Assembly (NCBI RefSeq): GCF_049059935.1
Contig: NZ_JBMGQR010000009.1
Location: forward strand, 1-64,000
From: JAURVT01 sp049059935
Lineage (GTDB): Bacteria; Actinomycetota; Actinomycetes; Propionibacteriales; Nocardioidaceae
Length of the DNA stretch: 64,000 bases
Reading direction: 5' to 3'
Notes under the pieces: model-generated
Database searches by the model: none
The model's input: the letters and a program-made list of their open reading frames with translations, nothing else
What the model was told of the DNA's origin: nothing
In this document: positions 27,274 through 35,642 of the stretch, in pieces
How the letters are laid out: every line of letters starts with the position of its first letter
How positions within the stretch are numbered: position 1 is the first letter of the stretch
Program-made: the position numbers and the translations under genes

Positions 27274-28452
27274 TCAGGCCAGGGCGACGGTCGCGTCGCG
27301 GACGAACTGCGGGTCGGTGAGGCTGTCGCCGTACAGGTCGCGCAGCTGGCCCATGCGGTAGCGGACCGTCTGGGGGTGGACGAACAGGACCTCGGCGACG
27401 TCGTCGCGGCGGCCGTGGTGGAGCAACCAGGCGGTGAGGGTGTCGGTCAGCTTGTCCTGCGCCGCCGGCCCCAGCTCCGCGAGCGGCGCGAGCACGCGGG
27501 CGCGCAGGTCGGCCCGCGCGTCCGGGTCGGCCCCGACCACGAGGTCGGCGAGGTGGGTGTCGGTGTCGCCGGACAGCCCGAGCCGGTGGGCGTGGCGGGC
27601 CCGCTGGTAGGACGCGCCCGCCTGCGTCCAGGTGCGCGCCGGGCCCACGACGCCGTCGACGTCGGTCACCACGCGGACGAGGGCGCGGCGGTCGCGGCCG
27701 GTGCCGGCGGGGACGAGCAGCACGGACGCCCCGGCGTCGAGCGCCAGGCCGGTCGCGTCCTCGGGCAGGTGCAGGGTGCGGGCGTCGAGCCGCCCGCGGA
27801 GCGAGCGGACCTTGGCGTCGGCGACGATCACGGCGGTCAGGTGGCCGGGCGGGTCCCAGTCGGCACGGGCGGCGGCCGAGACGAGCTCGGTCTCGGGCGA
27901 GCCCTCGAGGATGCGGGTCGCGAGGCGGTCGAGGCGCTGCTGGCGCAGGCGGCCGGACGTGGCCAGCTCGTCGGCGTGACCGCTGACGCTGGCATCGGAC
28001 AGGCCGTCGATGAAGGTGAAGACCAGCTCGGCCAGGCGCGCGACCGTCGTCGCGTCGAGCCCGCTCGCGACGGCCGCCGTGCTCATCTCCCGCCACGCCA
28101 CCCGGGCGCCGACCCGGTAGGCCTGGGCGAGCGCGTCCATGCTGCGTCCGCTGCGGACCTCCCCCCGTCCCAGGGCGTAGGCGGCGTCCATCACCGCCTC
28201 GATCCGGTCGTCGGGGTCGATGCCCTCCTGACGCTCGGCGAGGTCGAGGAAGCCGTCGAGCGCGACGGTGACCGCGGTCTCGATGGTGCGGCCCATGCGA
28301 CCCCGGAACGGGTCGCGGTAGCTCGGCACCTCGCTGACGACGGCCGCGACGGTCTTCTCGGCCACCCCGTCCATGCCCGCACGCATCTGCGCCACGACGG
28401 CGGCAGGGAGCCGCAGCGCGACGTCGTCGCCCGGGTGGTCCAGCTCACTCAC
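27274..28452 (-). CDS. PucR/CdaR-type transcriptional regulator
   Basis: A 392-residue regulator with a long effector half and a GGDEF-like central domain. It ends with the PucR C-terminal HTH: TLTAWLLHHGRRDDVAEVLF then HPQTVRYRMGQLRDLYG. GTG 28452 is preferred to TTG 28479 because AAAGGAG lies just ahead of it. It is convergent with gcl and divergent from the desaturase pair. The CTTTGT elements between it and the reductase gene make it a likely regulator of membrane-lipid desaturation rather than of glyoxylate genes. Confidence 0.87.
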   Translation of the reverse strand: MSELDHPGDDVALRLPAAVVAQMRAGMDGVAEKTVAAVVSEVPSYRDPFRGRMGRTIETAVTVALDGFLDLAERQEGIDPDDRIEAVMDAAYALGRGEVRSGRSMDALAQAYRVGARVAWREMSTAAVASGLDATTVARLAELVFTFIDGLSDASVSGHADELATSGRLRQQRLDRLATRILEGSPETELVSAAARADWDPPGHLTAVIVADAKVRSLRGRLDARTLHLPEDATGLALDAGASVLLVPAGTGRDRRALVRVVTDVDGVVGPARTWTQAGASYQRARHAHRLGLSGDTDTHLADLVVGADPDARADLRARVLAPLAELGPAAQDKLTDTLTAWLLHHGRRDDVAEVLFVHPQTVRYRMGQLRDLYGDSLTDPQFVRDATVALA

Positions 28453-28460
28453 GACGGCTC

Positions 28461-28528
28461 CTTTGTTCGCTGAGGACAAAGACTACGGCCCGATTCACGT
28501 CCATGGGTCATCTCTTTGTGTCGCTCAG
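28461..28528. promoter_or_regulatory. Repeated CTTTGT...CGCT(G/C)AG elements in divergent promoter
   Basis: CTTTGTTCGCTGAG (28461-28474) and CTTTGTGTCGCTCAG (28514-28528) are direct repeats 53 bp apart. The first also pairs with ACAAAG (28476-28481) as an inverted repeat. The region lies between the PucR-type gene and the reductase/desaturase operon. Confidence 0.6.
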
Positions 28529-28544
28529 CCATCAGGATGGAACC

Positions 28545-29675
28545 ATGACGAACATCCTGGAGCGACCGACCGAGGCGCGCTCGCTGCGCCACCGGCTCTC
28601 GCGACTGGCCGAGGCCGCGACGACGCCTCTCCTGCCCTCGGACTACCTCGACCTGGCAGCCCCCCTCCGGTCCGGTGCCGACCTGCGCGCGCGCATCGTC
28701 GCCGTCGAGCCCGAGACGCGTGACGCCGCGACCATCGTCCTCAAGCCCGGCGCCGACTGGGCGGGCCACGTGCCCGGCCAGTACGTCCGGATCGGCATCG
28801 ACGTCGACGGCGTCCGCGAGTGGCGCGCCTACTCCCTGACCCACGGCCCCCGCGCCGACGGCCTGATCTCGATCACCGTCAAGGCCGTGCCGGGCGGCAA
28901 GGTGAGCAACCACCTCGTCCACGAGGCGCGTCCGCGCATGCTCGTGCACCTCGAGCAGGCCACCGGCGACTTCGTCCTCGACCCGTCGGCCAGCAATCTG
29001 CTCTTCGTCACCGCCGGCTCCGGCGTCACCCCGGTGATCGGGATGCTCCGCAACCTGTTCCCCGTCACCGACTCCGGCGTGGTCGACCTGCCGCGCAGCA
29101 GCCACCTCGACATCGTCGTGGTGCACGTGGCGCCCACCGAGCCCGACTCGATCTTCCTGCGCAACCTCCGCGAGCTCGCCGACCACGGTGCGATCACCCT
29201 CGTCCCGCGGTACGACGACGAGCACGGCGTCCTCGACGTCGCCGAGCTCGCCCACCTCGTCCCCGACCTCGCCCAGCGCACCACCTACGCCTGCGGCCCC
29301 GGCGGCCTGCTGGACGCGCTGACCGACCACCACCAGGCCGCGGGCCTCGAGCTGTTCACCGAGCAGTTCCGCGCCGGCTTCGTCGAGGCCGGTGACGGCG
29401 GCACGATCGCCTTCTCCGACGGCACCGTGCTCGTCGCCGACGGCGCCACCCCCATCCTCGACGTCGCCGAGGCCGGCGGCCGGCTGATGCCGAGCGGCTG
29501 CCGCATGGGCGTCTGCTTCGGGTGCGTCCTGCCGATGACCGAGGGTTCCGTGCGCGACCTGCGCAACGGCGCCATCACCTCGGTCGACCCGATCTCCTCC
29601 GCCCACGGCGGAGTCCCCATCCAGACCTGCATCAGCGCCGCTGCCGGCGCGTGCCACCTAGGAGACAAGTCATGA
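28545..29675 (+). CDS. Ferredoxin reductase with C-terminal 2Fe-2S domain (desaturase electron donor)
   Basis: A 376-residue flavoprotein. The FAD domain has REWRAYSLTHGP, the NAD(P) domain has FVTAGSGVTPVIGM and YACGPGGLLDAL, and a plant-type ferredoxin domain ends the protein (Cys in CRMGVCFGC plus a later Cys in QTCISA). It would supply electrons from NADPH to the desaturase encoded next, as Rv3230c does for DesA3 in Mycobacterium tuberculosis. Its stop overlaps the desaturase start (ATGA). Confidence 0.9.
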   Translation: MTNILERPTEARSLRHRLSRLAEAATTPLLPSDYLDLAAPLRSGADLRARIVAVEPETRDAATIVLKPGADWAGHVPGQYVRIGIDVDGVREWRAYSLTHGPRADGLISITVKAVPGGKVSNHLVHEARPRMLVHLEQATGDFVLDPSASNLLFVTAGSGVTPVIGMLRNLFPVTDSGVVDLPRSSHLDIVVVHVAPTEPDSIFLRNLRELADHGAITLVPRYDDEHGVLDVAELAHLVPDLAQRTTYACGPGGLLDALTDHHQAAGLELFTEQFRAGFVEAGDGGTIAFSDGTVLVADGATPILDVAEAGGRLMPSGCRMGVCFGCVLPMTEGSVRDLRNGAITSVDPISSAHGGVPIQTCISAAAGACHLGDKS

Positions 29676-30904
29676 CCACGATCCAGCAGAAGGCCGACAA
29701 CCCGACCGCTCACCTGAGCGCCGACGACATCGCCACCCTCGGACGTGAGCTCGACGCCATCCGTCAGGAGGTCATCGACACCCGCGGTGCCGACGACGCC
29801 GCGTACATCCGTCGGATCATCAAGACCCAGCGTGGCCTGGAGGCCGGCAGCCGTGCGCTGCTGCTGTTCTCGGTGCTGCCGCCCGCGTGGTTCCTCGGCA
29901 CCGCCGGCCTGAGCGTCGCCAAGATCCTCGAGAACATGGAGATCGGGCACAACGTCATGCACGGCCAGTGGGACTGGATGCGCGACCCGAAGATCCACTC
30001 GACCAGCTGGGAGTGGGACAACGCCAGCCCGTCCGACCAGTGGAAGCACGGCCACAACGAGCTGCACCACACGTACACGAACGTCGTGGGCAAGGACAAC
30101 GACCTCGGCTACGGCATCATGCGCGTCGACGAGGACCAGCGCTGGCAGCCGTTCTACCTGGCGCAGCCGGTGTGGAACTTCGTCAACGCCTGCTTCTTCG
30201 AGTACGGCATCGCGGCCTACGACCTCGAGCTGGCCAAGAACCTCGCCACGCCCAAGGCGCAGCGCCCCGCCGACTTCCCGGCCCGCGTCAAGCAGACCCT
30301 GAAGAAGATCCGCCAGCAGGCCACCAAGGACTACGTCGTCCACCCCGCGCTGTCGCTGCCCACCGGGTCGTTCGTCCCCACGCTCGCGGCCAACTTCACC
30401 GCCAACCTGGTGCGCAACCTGTGGACGCACTCGGTGATCATGTGCGGCCACTTCCCCGAGGGTGTCGAGACGTTCGAGAAGACCTCGATCGACGGCGAGA
30501 CCCGCGGCGACTGGTACCTGCGCCAGATGCTCGGCTCGGCCAACATCTCCGGCAGCCCGCTCATGCACCTGATGACCGGCAACCTGAGCTTCCAGATCGA
30601 GCACCACCTGTTCCCCGACCTGCCGAGCAACCGGTACGCCGAGATCGCCCCCAAGGTGCAGGCGCTGTTCGACAAGTACGACCTCACCTACGTCACGGCC
30701 CCGCTGCCCAAGCAGGTCTACTCCGCGTGGCACAAGATCGTCCGGCTCTCGCTGCCCAACGAGTGGCTCGCCGAGACCACGCCCAGGAACGCCGCGTCGC
30801 AGCTGGTCAAGCTCTACAAGATGACCACCGGCGGACGTCGCGTCCGTCGCACCATCGAGCGCGAGGACCAGCTCCGTCGTCAGGACGTGGCCGAGGCCGC
30901 CTGA
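29672..30904 (+). CDS. Membrane fatty acyl-CoA desaturase (DesA3-like)
   Basis: A 410-residue integral di-iron desaturase introducing a double bond into acyl chains. The three histidine boxes are HNVMH, HNELHH and QIEHHLFP. Membrane segments flank them. Start ATG 29672 has TAGGAGA upstream and overlaps the reductase gene. Together they form a two-component desaturase system for membrane fluidity. Regulation by the divergent PucR-type protein is likely. Confidence 0.92.
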   Translation: MTTIQQKADNPTAHLSADDIATLGRELDAIRQEVIDTRGADDAAYIRRIIKTQRGLEAGSRALLLFSVLPPAWFLGTAGLSVAKILENMEIGHNVMHGQWDWMRDPKIHSTSWEWDNASPSDQWKHGHNELHHTYTNVVGKDNDLGYGIMRVDEDQRWQPFYLAQPVWNFVNACFFEYGIAAYDLELAKNLATPKAQRPADFPARVKQTLKKIRQQATKDYVVHPALSLPTGSFVPTLAANFTANLVRNLWTHSVIMCGHFPEGVETFEKTSIDGETRGDWYLRQMLGSANISGSPLMHLMTGNLSFQIEHHLFPDLPSNRYAEIAPKVQALFDKYDLTYVTAPLPKQVYSAWHKIVRLSLPNEWLAETTPRNAASQLVKLYKMTTGGRRVRRTIEREDQLRRQDVAEAA

Positions 30905-30937
30905 CCTGCTGGACCACCCGCTCGACAGACTGCGGTC

Positions 30938-31456
30938 ATGAGCACCCCGCACCCGCACCGGCACCCGCGCCCCGCGTGGGGTGCCGGTGCGCGGTCGTTC
31001 GCGAGGTCGCCGCAGGGGCGTGCGCTGGCCGCGGCCGCCCTCACGCTGCCCGGCGTCTGGCGCGCCCCGCGTGCGGTGCGGGTCGCGTGGGTGCTGCTGC
31101 CGTCGCTCCTGGTCGCGGGCAGGGTTGCCTCGACGATGCAGGCGCGGGAGGACCCGCCGTCGGCGCGTGCCGCCGTCGCCACCGCGTGCGCCGGTGCCTG
31201 CGTCAGCGCGGGCGCGGTCGCGACCGGCCTGCTGGTCGACGCCCGGCTCGAGCGCGCGCTGCGACGCGGCGGCGCTCCCTGGCCGAGGCTCGTCGTGGCC
31301 CTCGTCAACGGCGTCCTCAGCGCGACGATGTCGCACCTCGCCGGCCGTCGGCTCGACGCGCTCGCGGCGGACGGTCGGGGCCCCGGCGCGCGATGCACCG
31401 CCCCGGGGCGAGGTTCCCCCACGGACCCCCGCCCCCGAAGCGGCACTCACGTCTGA
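30938..31456 (+). CDS. Hypothetical membrane-associated protein
   Basis: A 172-residue Arg/Ala-rich protein with two or three hydrophobic stretches (VAWVLLPSLLVAGRVA; VATACAGACVSAGAVATGLL; LVVALVNGVLSATMSHLAG). I recognise no family. It starts 34 bp after the desaturase stop and may be co-transcribed. No strong ribosome site is visible, so the start is uncertain. Confidence 0.5.
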   Translation: MSTPHPHRHPRPAWGAGARSFARSPQGRALAAAALTLPGVWRAPRAVRVAWVLLPSLLVAGRVASTMQAREDPPSARAAVATACAGACVSAGAVATGLLVDARLERALRRGGAPWPRLVVALVNGVLSATMSHLAGRRLDALAADGRGPGARCTAPGRGSPTDPRPRSGTHV

Positions 31457-32651
31457 CGTAGCGACCCGGGCCGTGGTTCCCGTGGTGCGGACTCCGCCTT
31501 GTCGATGCCGAACTATGTGGCAAGCCCAAGCACGGATGGTAGCGATGTTCGAGAGCAGGCGATCAGCGACCGATCAAGCTTCCCGCGAGGAGTCAGGCAG
31601 CAGCCTATGGATCTCTAGGTGCCCACGTTCTGGAAGTCTTGTCCCACAGGAGAAGCGCAGATTTCGGTTGCGCTACTTGATCATTGACGGCCGCCAGGCT
31701 TGTGGGTGACGCGGCGGCCCGTGGCGGAGGCAACTCAAAGAATCCATCTGCAACTTTGCCGAGGGCGCGGGCGGCCTCAAGCGCGACCTCTTCATCTCCG
31801 GTCTCGACTGTGGCCTTAAGTTCACGATCACCGTCCTTTACCACAAGATTGACTTTGGTCGGAACCGAGGCATCAGATCCGTCTGGCACTTTCCGCCGGC
31901 GAAACAGCGTCTTGAGCGCATCGTAGAGGGCGTTGCCGGCAACCCCGCTTGCGAGAATGCTGAATACGTTCCAAGCGAGTTCGAGGTATATCTGAGGGTC
32001 TGGGACTAGCTCGAACTGATAGACGCGGCGAGCCTCTATCGAAGCTTGGCTTCGAAGTTGAGTTTCCGCCGCTTCTAGGACCTCGTCTGTGAACCAGGCA
32101 TGGTCACCTGCGAGGAATCCCACCAGGGGAGACGGTGGTTCGAAACTTGCGGCGCGACTCTCAAGCGGTGCTTGCAGGGCCATCGACATGGCACCCATGC
32201 CGGCTACGAGATGAACATCCTCAGGATGAATTTGGTAACGGAGTCGAAGTACCGTCACCCCGTCCTCACGCTTCTCGACTCTGGCATCATGGCGGCGTGT
32301 TCGAAGCGGCTTGGTTTGATCGTGGCTCGCAAGCATCGGAACAGTTCCGGCATTAAGCGAGCTAGCGGCCCGCTCGAGAGCTTCCACCGGCATTTGGAAC
32401 CCACCGTATGCGGGGATGTGCTGATCGCTACCGAGGATCGATTCCATTTGGATCCACTCACTTGAGTCCTTCATCGCAAACTCCTCACCGTGCCTCGAAG
32501 GGTGAGCCTACTTGGCGTTGAGTACGAGGGCTATGCCGAGCGAGTAGGGCGCCTCACTTCCTGATGCTCAAGCCCTTCGATCTCAGTCCGAAAGATCCGC
32601 GGGCAATTGAGTAAGAAGGCCCGCGTTGGCTGCACGGTATTCAGTGAACCG
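31457..32651. other. Short low-GC island
   Basis: From about 31457 to 32650 the base composition falls clearly below the flanks (by eye roughly 55-58 percent against more than 70), with AT-rich codons in its single gene. It lies between the desaturase group and argG. I see no tRNA, integrase or flanking direct repeat. The non-coding ends (31457-31604 and 32475-32651) hold nothing I recognise. It is probably recently acquired DNA. Confidence 0.7.
31605..32474 (-). CDS. Orphan protein, prohead-protease-like N-terminus and membrane-anchored C-terminus
   Basis: A 289-residue protein. Residues 20-103 (PAYGGFQMPVEALERAA; PMLASHDQTKPL; a basic strand region; GMGAMSMALQAP) have the rhythm of S78/HK97 prohead-protease folds, with His51 and Ser97 where the catalytic pair would lie. 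Residues 162-182 form one membrane segment (VFSILASGVAGNALYDAL) followed by RRRK. A short beta-rich tail follows (KVNLVVKDGDRELKATVETG, then EALAARALGK-like helix), similar to constant components of bacterial conflict systems. ATG 32474 has AGGAG at 32481-32485. Both domain ideas are tentative; the codon use differs from all neighbours. Confidence 0.75.
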   Translation of the reverse strand: MKDSSEWIQMESILGSDQHIPAYGGFQMPVEALERAASSLNAGTVPMLASHDQTKPLRTRRHDARVEKREDGVTVLRLRYQIHPEDVHLVAGMGAMSMALQAPLESRAASFEPPSPLVGFLAGDHAWFTDEVLEAAETQLRSQASIEARRVYQFELVPDPQIYLELAWNVFSILASGVAGNALYDALKTLFRRRKVPDGSDASVPTKVNLVVKDGDRELKATVETGDEEVALEAARALGKVADGFFELPPPRAAASPTSLAAVNDQVAQPKSALLLWDKTSRTWAPRDP

Positions 32652-34100
32652 TCAGTCGGTGCCGAACTCCATGGCGGCCCGGTCGAGCATCTCCTCGTCC
32701 TCGGAGACCTTGCCGCGCGACGCGATCGCCTGGGCGCCGCCCTGCGGCATCGCGCCGATGAGGCCGGTGGACGCGGCCTGCGCCGCGCCGATCGAGGTCT
32801 GGCCGGAGGTGCCGATCATGCCGATGCCGGCGTACTGCTCGAGCTTGGCGCGCGAGTCGGCGATGTCGAGGTTGCGCATCGTCAGCTGGCCGATGCGGTC
32901 GACCGGGCCGAACGCGGAGTCGACGGTGCGCTCCATCGACAGCTTGTCGGGGTGGTAGCTGAACGCCGGGCCCGAGGTATCGAGGATCGAGTAGTCCTCG
33001 CCGCGCCGCAGACGCAGCGTGACCTCGCCGGTGACGGCGTTGCCGACCCAGCGCTGCAGCGACTCGCGGATCATCAGAGCCTGCGGGTCGAGCCAGCGTC
33101 CCTCGTACATCAGTCGGCCGAGGCGACGTCCCTCGGTGTGGTAGCTGGCGACGGTGTCCTCGTTGTGGATCGCGTTGACGAGCCGCTCGTAGGCCGCGTG
33201 CAGCAGGCCCATGGCGGGCGCCTCGTAGATGCCGCGGCTCTTGGCCTCGATGACGCGGTTCTCGATCTGGTCGGACATGCCCAGGCCGTGACGTCCGCCG
33301 ATGGCGTTGGCCTCCATGACGAGGTCGACGGCCGAGGCGAACTCCTTGCCGTTGATCGAGACCGGGCGGCCCTGGTCGAAGCCGATCGTCACGTCCTCGG
33401 GGAGGATCTCGACGTCCTGGTCCCAGAACCGCACGCCCATGATCGGGTCGACGATCTCCAGGCTGGTGTCCAGGTGCTCCAGCGTCTTGGCCTCGTGGGT
33501 GGCGCCCCAGATGTTGGCGTCGGTGGAGTAGGCCTTCTCGGTGCTGTCGCGGTAGGGCAGGTCGTGCGCCTGCAGCCACTGCGACATCTCCGTGCGGCCG
33601 CCCAGCTCGGTGACGAAGTCGGCGTCGAGCCAGGGCTTGTAGATGCGCAGGTTGGGGTTGGCCAGCAGGCCGTAGCGGTAGAACCGCTCGATGTCGTTGC
33701 CCTTGAACGTCGACCCGTCGCCCCAGATCTGCACGTCGTCCTCGAGCATCGAGCGGACGAGCAGCGTGCCGGTGACGGCGCGGCCGAGTGGGGTGGTGTT
33801 GAAGTACGCGCGTCCGCCGGAGCGGACGTGGAACGCGCCGCACGTCAGCGCCGCCAGTCCCTCCTCGACGAGCGCCTCGCGGCAGTCGACGAGTCGCGCG
33901 AGCTCGGCGCCGTACGCCAGCGCGCGGCCGGGCACCTGGTCGATCTCGGGCTCGTCGTACTGCCCGATGTCGGCGGTGTAGGTGCAGGGGACGGCGCCCT
34001 TGTCGCGCATCCACGCGACCGCGACGGAGGTGTCGAGGCCACCGGAGAAGGCGATGCCGACGCGCTCGCCGACGGGCAGGGAGGTGAGGACCTTGGACAT
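32652..34100 (-). CDS. argG: Argininosuccinate synthase
   Basis: A 482-residue enzyme of the longer ArgG subtype that joins citrulline and aspartate using ATP in arginine synthesis. The PP-loop ATP motif is VGIAFSGGLDTSVAVAWM; further landmarks are YTADIGQYDEPE, GDGSTFKGND and MGLLHAAYE. ATG 34100 (MSKVLTSLP) is the family start; an upstream in-frame ATG would add 12 residues overlapping the ARG boxes. It stands alone, as argG of this type often does. Regulation by ArgR is suggested by the sites upstream. Confidence 0.95.
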   Translation of the reverse strand: MSKVLTSLPVGERVGIAFSGGLDTSVAVAWMRDKGAVPCTYTADIGQYDEPEIDQVPGRALAYGAELARLVDCREALVEEGLAALTCGAFHVRSGGRAYFNTTPLGRAVTGTLLVRSMLEDDVQIWGDGSTFKGNDIERFYRYGLLANPNLRIYKPWLDADFVTELGGRTEMSQWLQAHDLPYRDSTEKAYSTDANIWGATHEAKTLEHLDTSLEIVDPIMGVRFWDQDVEILPEDVTIGFDQGRPVSINGKEFASAVDLVMEANAIGGRHGLGMSDQIENRVIEAKSRGIYEAPAMGLLHAAYERLVNAIHNEDTVASYHTEGRRLGRLMYEGRWLDPQALMIRESLQRWVGNAVTGEVTLRLRRGEDYSILDTSGPAFSYHPDKLSMERTVDSAFGPVDRIGQLTMRNLDIADSRAKLEQYAGIGMIGTSGQTSIGAAQAASTGLIGAMPQGGAQAIASRGKVSEDEEMLDRAAMEFGTD

Positions 34101-34102
34101 AG

Positions 34103-34135
34103 GGATGAGTATGCAGGTCAGTGCATGACTATGCA
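34103..34135 (-). promoter_or_regulatory. ARG-box-like ArgR sites upstream of argG
   Basis: TGCATGACTATGCA (34122-34135) is a perfect inverted repeat (TGCAT-N4-ATGCA), and GGATGAGTATGCAG (about 34103-34116) is a second, degenerate copy about 20 bp away. Both lie within 35 bp upstream of the argG start. ArgR/AhrC boxes come as such tandem 18-bp TGCAT-rich pairs. Confidence 0.72.
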
Positions 34136-34160
34136 AAACCGGGGAGGGCCCCGGTCGGGC

Positions 34161-34313
34161 TCAGTGCCGCCGACGTGCCCCGCGTCGTCCCCGTCCCGCC
34201 GCCTGGGGCGCCTTGGACCGGGTGCTGAACGCCACGACGCCGAGGACGATGACGACCGGGAGCGTGACGACCAGCGCGATGACCATCGTCTCGGTGAAGC
34301 CGAGGTTGCCCAC
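34161..34313 (-). CDS. Small single-pass membrane protein
   Basis: A 50-residue protein: short N-terminus (GNLGFTETM), one hydrophobic helix (VIALVVTLPVVIVLGVVAF), then a very basic tail ending RGRRGARRRH. GTG 34313 has GAGAGGA about 9 bp upstream. The layout loosely resembles TatA-like or other small actinobacterial membrane proteins, but the TatA amphipathic helix is missing. Function unknown. Confidence 0.5.
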   Translation of the reverse strand: MGNLGFTETMVIALVVTLPVVIVLGVVAFSTRSKAPQAAGRGRRGARRRH

Positions 34314-34376
34314 GGGTGTGTCCTCTCGTCGCGTACGGGGTGGGGGAATCATCGCCTGTGCCCCCGCCCCGTGTCC

Positions 34377-34431
34377 GAGGTACGCGAGATCCGCCACCGG
34401 CGGCGCCCCGGTGGTGGATCTCGCGCACCTC
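34377..34431. repeat. Long intergenic inverted repeat
   Basis: Arms at 34377-34400 and 34408-34431 (starting GAGGTACGCGAGATCC and ending GGATCTCGCGCACCTC) pair over 22 of 24 positions around a 7-nt loop. It lies upstream of the small gene at 34161-34313 and downstream of the binding-protein gene. It may be a repeat element or second terminator. Confidence 0.6.
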
Positions 34432-34458
34432 GGCGACTCGGTGGGGCCGGGCATGGCA

Positions 34459-34500
34459 AGGGGGTGGTGACGGCCCGCCCCCGAGCCGTCACCACCCCCT
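34459..34500 (-). terminator. Terminator after the sugar-binding-protein gene
   Basis: AGGGGGTGGTGACGGC (34459-34474) and GCCGTCACCACCCCCT (34485-34500) form a perfect 16-bp stem with a 10-nt loop, 35 bp beyond the stop of the minus-strand gene. Confidence 0.8.
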
Positions 34501-34534
34501 CCGTCCGGCACGGGTGCCGGTCGGTCTCAGGCGC

Positions 34535-35497
34535 CTAGCGCGTGCCCTCCTGGGCGAACTTGAGCACCGCGTCGGCGTTCTCCTTGGTGATGAACGCCGG
34601 GCCCGAGTAGATGGGCTGGCCGCCGCCGACGTCGTTGCCGTTGATGCTCTTCAGGTAGAGCACCGCGACGCCCTCGTAGCCCTGGACGAAGGGCTGCTGG
34701 TCGACCGCGAAGGCGATCTTGTCGGACTGGATGTCCTTGATGACGTCCTCGGAGAGGTCGAACGTGGCGACCTTGGCCTTGCTGCCGGCCTCCTCGACCG
34801 ACGCGACCGCGTCGATGGCCTGCTGGCCGCCGAGCGTCAGGACCGCGTCGATGCTGGTGTCGGCCTGGAGCTGCGAGGTGATGGTGGCGGTGACGGCGTT
34901 GTCGTCGGTGCCGTCGACCTGCAGGTTCTTCATCGTGCCGCCCATCGCGGCCTTGGCCGCGGCGCAGCGCTGCTCGAGGTTGACCGCGCCCGCGGCCTGG
35001 ATGACGCACAGGGCGTTGGTGAAGCCCTCCTGCTTCATCCGCTCGCCCACGGCGGTGCCGGCGAGCTGCTCGGACTGCCCGACGTGGGTGATCGCGCCGA
35101 ACGCCTTGGACTGCTCGAGGCCGGCGTTGATCGTGACGACGGGGATGCCCGCCGCGACGGCCTTCTCGACGCTCGTCTTCACGCCGTCGGGGTTGGCCAT
35201 CGAGACCACGATGCCGTCGACCTTGTCGGCCACCGCGCCGTCGATCAGCTGCGACTGCTGCGAGGGGTCGGGGTCACCGGCGTAGTTGACCGTGACGCCG
35301 AGGTCCTTGCCGGCGCGGTCCGCGCCGGACTTGACCCGGTCCCAGAACGCGTCGCCGGACGGCGCGTGGGTGATGACCGCGTAGGTGAGGTCGAGGTCGG
35401 CGGAGTCGGCGGGGCCGCTGTCCTGCCCGGTGCCGCTGCACGCGCTGAGCGCGATGGCGCCGGCGGCCACCAGGGCGGCGAGCTTGAGCTTCTTCAT
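34535..35497 (-). CDS. Orphan sugar ABC substrate-binding lipoprotein (ribose/inositol type)
   Basis: A 320-residue type-I periplasmic-binding protein (RbsB-like) with lipobox LSAC at residues 16-19 and two-lobe landmarks such as DGIVVSMANPDG, GIPVVTINAG and AVDQQPFVQGYEG. ATG 35497 follows GAAAGAGAA and gives a clean signal peptide. No permease or ATPase gene adjoins it and a terminator follows. It must therefore use a transporter encoded elsewhere or act as a sensor. It is divergent from a LacI regulator and shares an operator with the P450 gene. Confidence 0.9.
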   Translation of the reverse strand: MKKLKLAALVAAGAIALSACSGTGQDSGPADSADLDLTYAVITHAPSGDAFWDRVKSGADRAGKDLGVTVNYAGDPDPSQQSQLIDGAVADKVDGIVVSMANPDGVKTSVEKAVAAGIPVVTINAGLEQSKAFGAITHVGQSEQLAGTAVGERMKQEGFTNALCVIQAAGAVNLEQRCAAAKAAMGGTMKNLQVDGTDDNAVTATITSQLQADTSIDAVLTLGGQQAIDAVASVEEAGSKAKVATFDLSEDVIKDIQSDKIAFAVDQQPFVQGYEGVAVLYLKSINGNDVGGGQPIYSGPAFITKENADAVLKFAQEGTR

Positions 35498-35548
35498 GGC
35501 GTTCTCTTTCGTGGGAGGGGGTGCGGCCCCGTCGATGTTCGTCCTGAC

Positions 35549-35562
35549 ATGGAGCGCTCCAC
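35549..35562. promoter_or_regulatory. LacI-type operator, copy 1
   Basis: ATGGAGCGCTCCAC; the core TGGAGCGCTCCA is a perfect 12-bp palindrome. It lies between the divergent binding-protein and lacI genes. The same 13 bases plus a matching end recur at 39046-39059 before the P450 gene. The centre CpG and arms are typical of LacI-family sites. Confidence 0.85.
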
Positions 35563-35642
35563 AAATTAAAGGGTGTGAAGTGGGCCACGTCAAGGGATCG
35601 GGATGGACTCCCCCCGATCGGAGGAGATGAGACCATCTCCTG

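Noticed and set aside
27274..28452. PucR-type gene as the regulator of the glyoxylate cluster
   Set aside because: It is convergent with gcl and no matching site was seen at the hyi or aminotransferase promoters; its repeats lie toward the desaturase pair. Not excluded, only less likely.
32100..32465. Plus-strand frame of 121 codons inside the low-GC island
   Set aside because: Starts inside the minus-strand gene, which has a good ribosome site and coherent hydrophobic/helical pattern; the frame has no start signal.
31457..32651. Integrated element with tRNA attachment site
   Set aside because: No tRNA-like sequence, integrase or flanking repeat could be found; only base composition supports transfer.
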